A DNA stretch of 64,000 bases from Mytilisepta virgata (taxonomy: Eukaryota; Mollusca; Bivalvia; Mytilida; Mytilidae). The notes beneath the pieces are model-generated. The model saw only the letters and a list, made by a program, of their open reading frames with translations. It was not told the DNA's origin and made no database searches. The stretch is taken from assembly GCA_028015205.1 (NCBI GenBank), contig CM051508.1:14278001-14342000 (forward strand). Reading direction: 5' to 3'. The translations under genes were made by a program, and so were the position numbers. Each line of letters starts with the position of its first letter. Position 1 is the first letter of the stretch. Positions 58,614 to 64,000 of this stretch are shown here, piece by piece.

Positions 58614-58890
58614 GAGCTTTAACTAAATTGTAGTTAAACAATTAAAACCAGCACAGTTTGATCATGCTATCTAAATTATATGCCCTTTTGTTTTGTCCAC
58701 TTATTTAATTGTTAATTTTGTGATTTTCTTTTTGTTTTTATGTTTGGTTTTGGTTTTCTTTTTGTCTCATTTTTGTCGGGTTTGCGAATATATGTATCTT
58801 ATATTTGAATAGCGTACACTATCGATCCCACGAGTGTTCCAGGTATCAAATTGTCGGTTTGATCGTCATTTATTAAACACAATCACGTAC

Positions 58891-58996
<106 letters not shown>

Positions 58997-59009
58997 ACAC
59001 CCACACCAA

Positions 59010-60290
59010 GTTTTTATCAATGTTTCTTAATTTATGTCATGTTACATGTTATCATATGTGATTTTATATCTTTTATATCTATATGATGTCATACTTGATG
59101 TTTACTATCTCCCTTTTATTTCTATGCAGTGTTATTACCACAAACGTACTATTAAAGAATATGTCCCACGCCTTCAATTTATGGTTTGTTAAATATTGAT
59201 AGGAACTCTCCAAGTCCGTATGAATATTAAAGAAATCAAACCAGAACGCGTCGGCTAACTCGATTACGTGTACGCTTTACATGCTATAAGTTGAGGATAT
59301 AAAACATAGTTTTCCGCTTGCCTTGTAAAGCAACCGTATAATTAGGGATTTTCTTTTATTTATGACGAGTTCCGTTAGTGCAAAAAGCAAATTTATGTTT
59401 TTGGGTTTATACCATAATCCAAATTTCATCACTATTTACTATTTCTAAACAAGATAAATTAGATTTTAGTACAGACGATTAGCGTCCAATGATTGGACAA
59501 ATTAAAAAAAATTCAAAAGCGGAACTTTTTGCTATCGAAATGATCATTTAATTTGCAAATTCTACGAATAAATGTTTAGTGATCCAAATACGGGCTTTAA
59601 GAACTATGATTCATGCTTCTTGTCAGAATACCGGAATTTAAGTCCTAATCGGGGAACAGCCGTTTGGTTTTTATTTAGGATGGAGGCAAGGGAAGAATTT
59701 GAAAGTCAAGGCTTAAAAATGTGATGAAAAGGGTAAGATTCGGATTAATCATCTTGAATCAAATTCATGATGTAGTACCATTTGAAAAACTTTTCAGGGT
59801 CAGGGAATTCACATCCTTGCCCAAATAGTTGCTTCCTCATTGCAATCACTAAGTGCATTTTGGACACTGATTTTATGTTTAGTATCGGATAATTATTGTG
59901 AGGGTTATTAACCTTGTCAAAATATTAGTTTTCCGAACTTTTGCAAACTGCTTTACCAACTGATCTTATTTTTAGTATGTACATATATGCTTATATTGAT
60001 GAACTAGAAATCATGTTTGAGTTTCAGGCTGATCGGGTAATTATTGTTTAACCCTTGCAAACGTAATTTTAGCATTTTTAGGAATCATTCTGTCCATACG
60101 TCTGCATCTGATTCACATAATCAAGCAGCATTTGGTGTGTTTTCTCACAGCTCAAGCCGGTAGGGGACATTATATTGCTCATAAATTCTCTCCGAATGCT
60201 TGTTTTTATGCATTTACACCGTAAACCAATCCTGATAATTTTTATTTCAATTTACGAAATATATGAGGCATTTTCTTTGTATTAATCGTT
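59010..60290. other. Gene-free stretch
   Basis: No gene or repeat border recognised. Confidence 0.4.
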
Positions 60291-60295
60291 ATCAA

Positions 60296-60750
60296 AATAT
60301 CGGCAAAAGAATAAAACAGTGGGAAAAGTAAAAAAAAAACGTCGAAATCCAAGGCCAAGACAACGTCATGAGAATGGAACACAACAAACAAAGACCACAA
60401 GGATAAATGTATAACTAAAAAACAAAACAAAAAACATACAACAAACCAAACAAAAATAGAACCAGACAGTACAGAAACTAAAACACTAGTGATGTGAACT
60501 TCCATTTTAAACCGGGAGTGACATCAGGTGCCATAGAAGGGTAAGTATGTGCTGCCCCGTTAACGGCACTGGTCACATTTCTAGTGAGTAAAAGCCAGCG
60601 TCAATCCCAAAAGGACGTGATATCTAACTGAAGATATCTTGTCTCATACCTGAGATGAAAACTTCGTATAGGCAACTCAATTCGTGATTATGGCCTTAAC
60701 GTTTTTCGGAGACTGAACAGAACCCTGTTTTAGAAGTTTATGTGACAGCA
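60296..60750. repeat. Dispersed repeats shared with 43780 and 35380
   Basis: The left part (to ~60430) matches 43780-43930. The right part matches 35380-35720 (GGGAGTGACATCAGGTGCC, GAAGGGTAAGTATGTG, GTTAACGGCACTGG). Here both parts are adjacent, so they probably belong to one longer repeat. Confidence 0.75.
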
Positions 60751-60917
60751 ATCTGATTACCCAGTTGATTAAGATATTTATCGTTATCCAGAGTTTGAAA
60801 ACTTTACTATCTCTTGTAAACAATCATCGTAAAGCCCACATAATATGTTTTAGTTTCTCAGCCTGACCCCTAAAACGCTAAGGAGTGAGAATTTATAATT
60901 TTAATTTTTTTTAAAAG

Positions 60918-61153
60918 CTAAGAAAATGCGTTCGACAAAGAAATTCAGTACAAATAACACTCGGTCGATGTTGGGCATGAAAAAAGAATCAGATGTATCT
61001 ACAATTTGTAAGACTCACCAAGAGAGATTCCTATCGAATTTTCACAAATATTTTGCTACACGTTTCCCAAGAGGCCTACCTTTGGATGTATACTCCGGTC
61101 GGAGAGAGTACATTCGAGAGGAATCACTTCCGAATGTCCACTTAAGTCAATGA
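60918..61153 (+). CDS. Small candidate terminal exon or single-exon ORF, 75 aa
   Basis: ATG 60926 opens 75 codons to TGA at 61151-61153. Residue use is protein-like: MRSTKKFSTNN, then STICKTHQERFLSNFHKYFA, then FPRGLPLDVYSGRREYIREE. An acceptor-like TTTTAAAAG precedes it and the frame is open back to that point, so it may be a last exon rather than a whole gene. An AATAAA overlaps the region directly after the stop. I do not recognise the family; it could also be a piece of a transposon protein. Confidence 0.4.
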
Positions 61154-61159
61154 AAATAA

Positions 61160-62040
61160 AAAAAAAATGACTGACTAACTACAAGTTAGCTATTTATCAT
61201 CAATGTTGTTTGTAATTTAAGTAGACAATGTATTCTAAATTAGATCAGTTTTAGAAGAGTACGTATTCTAAATTACACAAATCATATTTGACCAAACTTG
61301 AATCTGGATGAATTTGGTTAAACATTAAAATAACTACGACAATCATTGAATATCAACAAATGGGGAGGGGGGGAGGGTGGATGGTTGTGAAGCGGGGTTT
61401 TTCTCATTCTACGAATAGGTATCACGTTATGCACATATGTTACAATAAATATGGCTTTAGCAAAGAGAGCGCTGTTCGAAAATTGACTGTTCGCCCTTAC
61501 CTCATGTTATATTTATAGTGAAGTAAGCGAAACGTGGGTTTCAGGCATGAAAATCTATAAATTACATTAATTTCGCCTAATTAACGAGGTGATGTGAATT
61601 ATGTTCCTCCTTCAATCCCATTACATCCCGTATGCGAATGTCATACGTACAGCGATTATTTTTCACAGATTAAACCTTTGTTTGATGTTTATGCTGACTC
61701 AGTGAAGTTTATCCAGTATCTTGGGAATTGAGACATTCGAAACTACGGCTGTATAATCACGTCCACTAATATCATTTTGAATTATTGGAATAATAATTCA
61801 TAAGTTCTTATTACAGAATGTTTATAACATGATGTACAACTCAATTGCATCCATACAATTCTGGAATGACACGAGACAACTTTTGCTTGTTTTTAAAAGG
61901 ATCGATATTTGCAAAAAATGTCTGAAAGATTTGTATTTTTCGTTTGATTTGAAATATTGGATCAAATATTAGTACCTTAAGTTAATGCTAACAGATTGCC
62001 AGTTGCTCCCACCGTCCTCCGTCCGCTTGCGAAGTTTGGC
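61160..62040. other. Gene-free stretch
   Basis: AT-rich with a G-rich patch at 61361-61385. Nothing recognised. Confidence 0.4.
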
Positions 62041-62119
62041 GCCGGTCTGAAAAAAACACTGAACTATACTATTTATGACTGATGACGAAACCTGAACTAT
62101 ACTATTTATGACTGATGAC

Positions 62120-62357
62120 GAAACCGACACACTGAGTCGGGTTTTTAACGAGCAGACTCACGAGGTAGCAGTACGCAGAAAGAAATATGACCCAACCCGG
62201 ACACATTATACTGGCTCCGAGCCGACCAGTCTTTGCTCTTACTCCTAGATGCTGCGTGCTTGGCGGAGAAGCAGCAAATACCAATTTCAATGTCTATGGG
62301 TTGACCCGGCCGGGGATCGAACCCACGACCTTCCGCACTTGAGATCGCCTAGGCGGT
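62120..62357 (-). mobile_element. SINE family B, second copy, damaged head
   Basis: ACACATTATACTGGCTCCGA, TTTGCTCTTACTCCTAGATG and GGCCGGGGATCGAACCCACG match the 44629 copy. The A-box part is shortened. Preceded by a 34-bp direct duplication (CTGAACTATACTATTTATGA at 62058 and 62092). Confidence 0.88.
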
Positions 62358-62789
62358 TTGACATGGCAAGAAAGGGAAAGAATGAGATAGACATTACTGC
62401 AACTGATAAAATGTTACTTACTTCTAAAAATATGATTTTTTAAAAAATATATTCTACTGTAATTACTATTTATCAGTGATGTTTTAATATTGTAAACTTG
62501 TTAATTTAATTAAATTTTTAAAATCTTTAAAATTGGGCTTAAATAGATTTCAATTACCCAAAATCTATTTCAGAGACATATAAAGTGTATATGGATTTGG
62601 AGAAATCAAGTTTTATGCAAATATTGTCTATCCAAACTGGCTATTGTACAGACAATGTATTTTCATTAGATATTATTCTGTAAATTGAAAGAAAAACACG
62701 TGGCATTCCGATCTAAAAATCTATTTTTGTTTGTATTTCGCCCGAAATTGATAGTTAACATTTACTGTAATTAATTGTAAAATTTGTGA

Positions 62790-63000
62790 AAACTAACTAG
62801 CATCTTCCTCGTGCATCGCTCTGTCCTTGGATGGTTTTGGCTTTAGTCCTTTTGGTCATTTTGGTGTTTTGAATTTACTCTTCAATCTTTAGGATTGTTG
62901 TTTTGGTTTTCAACATTTTAGGCCTTGAGCACAACTGATGAGTCGTAACTCGACGAAATATGCACATCTTATGCATCAAAATTGGTATCAAAGACTTATA
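62790..63000. repeat. Dispersed GACGAAATATGCACATC repeat, longest copy
   Basis: Runs from TCTTCCTCGTGCATCGCTC through GGCCTTGAGCACAACTGATG to CATCAAAATTGGTATCAAAG. Copies or parts lie at 39770, 45250, 48140 and 53990. Confidence 0.82.
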
Positions 63001-63254
63001 TTTTAATTCCTTCCATTTGAATTGGTATTCACTTTAACCTTATTTACTTGCGCATGATATTATTCACAGTTTTACAGAAAAACAAGAGAGAACCGAAGGG
63101 TCATTTGTTTAATTTGTAACATTACAACATGTATCTCCCTAACGTACGAGCAGGGGGAGATAATTTGCCATTTGATTAAATGGTATCTTGCTACAAGAAA
63201 ATGCTGCCTGGTTTCACATTAAAGGCAATAAAATTACGGGATATGAACAAATAA

Positions 63255-63370
63255 GAAACATTAGAGAGTTGTCTCCCCTTACTAAGATACACATGTTTTA
63301 GATATATAAATAGAAACATTAGAGAGTTGTCTCCCCTTACTAAGTTACAAATATGTTTTAGATATATAAA
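63255..63370. repeat. 58-bp tandem duplication
   Basis: GAAACATTAGAGAGTTGTCT through TTTTAGATATATAAAT occurs at 63255 and 63313 with few differences. Confidence 0.93.
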
Positions 63371-64000
63371 TACCATATGATTTTATATATTATATTCATA
63401 TGTTTTCAGCCACATATGTAAAACATGTGTGGCACATATAATTTGACTGTGTATTACGACATCATACATGTGCCGGATTCTGCAAAAACTAAATGTACTT
63501 TTGTTAATTGTTTATTCCTCACACCAAATGGAAAATTTACTGTCAAGAATTGATCTTCAATTACGAAAACTTTTAAATCTGCGGTAGCCATTAATTTGAA
63601 TTTCCTTAAATGTTCTGTACAAATGACATCAAATTAAATTGCATGGATGTACATCACTTAAATGAATTATTTTTATGCCAAGATTGAATATAATTGAGTA
63701 CCTAACCGTAGACATCTTAGCTAGTATGCAACCAAATATAGAACCCGTTTATCAGTTTGGAAACTTCAAAATTGTTCCCGCATGTATAAAAGTCAAACAA
63801 TTTCCGTTGAAATAAATATAATTGTATTCTTACAGGAATCTGAATAATTTCCCCTTTTAGTTAATTCATTGATGCTATGGTTTATGCTTAATCTAACATG
63901 GGTAGGCATTATATTTGTTTAAATGTTTCACCGAGCGAAAGCGAATCCGGCACTTCATTTTACAATCAGCATTTATAAGTAAACCCCAGTTATTAACGGA
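63371..64000. other. Gene-free stretch at window end
   Basis: AT-rich; no gene or repeat recognised. Confidence 0.4.

Overview
This window looks like nuclear DNA of a bivalve mollusc, most likely a mytilid mussel. It is AT-rich and repeat-laden, with very few genes. The identification rests on one unmistakable eukaryotic gene with spliceosomal introns (ribosomal protein S26), on tRNA-derived SINEs, and on tandem and dispersed repeats of a kind I associate with mussel genomes (for example the GAGCTCACCTGAGCT / GTCCGTCGTCCGTC unit near 51.2-52.3 kb and the copies containing GACGAAATGCGCAC). No prokaryotic features are present.

Layout. 0-5.6 kb: several tandem repeats (37, 36, ~190 and ~153 bp). 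5.7-9.7 kb: the minus-strand RPS26 gene, exons 2-4. Its introns are filled with SINEs and tandem repeats, one of which carries an inserted CAGGG-ended MITE. 9.9-12.6 kb: a tandem array interrupted by a Harbinger-like MITE with a clear empty-site comparison, another bivalve tandem repeat and a long hairpin. 15.0-26.1 kb: the most interesting object, an ~11.1 kb DNA transposon. It has 12-bp terminal inverted repeats (CCCAGTCTGCAA), GACGT-rich subterminal arrays, a 675-aa CMC/En-Spm-like transposase and a second, six-exon gene for a DUF4806-type protein that overlaps the transposase stop codon. Other elements are nested in its leader and introns. 27.6 kb: a candidate terminal exon of a host gene. 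28.9-32.0 kb: a dead Tc1 (DD34E) element with a secondary insertion. 32.3-32.8 kb: a possible solo LTR. 34.27 kb: a candidate terminal exon with a hydrophobic segment. 34.6-64 kb: almost entirely repeats. These include TTAA-flanked MITEs, two elements with 9-bp target duplications, hairpin elements, a LINE 3' end, several SINE families, a 105-base C tract and a small candidate terminal exon at 60.9 kb.

How the parts relate. In the 11-kb transposon, the transposase should bind and cut the termini. The partner protein, with a basic/acidic linker, a helical segment and a DUF4806 domain, plausibly binds the subterminal repeats, by analogy with two-gene En/Spm systems; this is inference. The copy is close to intact: the transposase frame is open throughout, and the partner gene has correct splice sites and phases but one extra base in an A8 run. 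No toxin or viral genes were seen.
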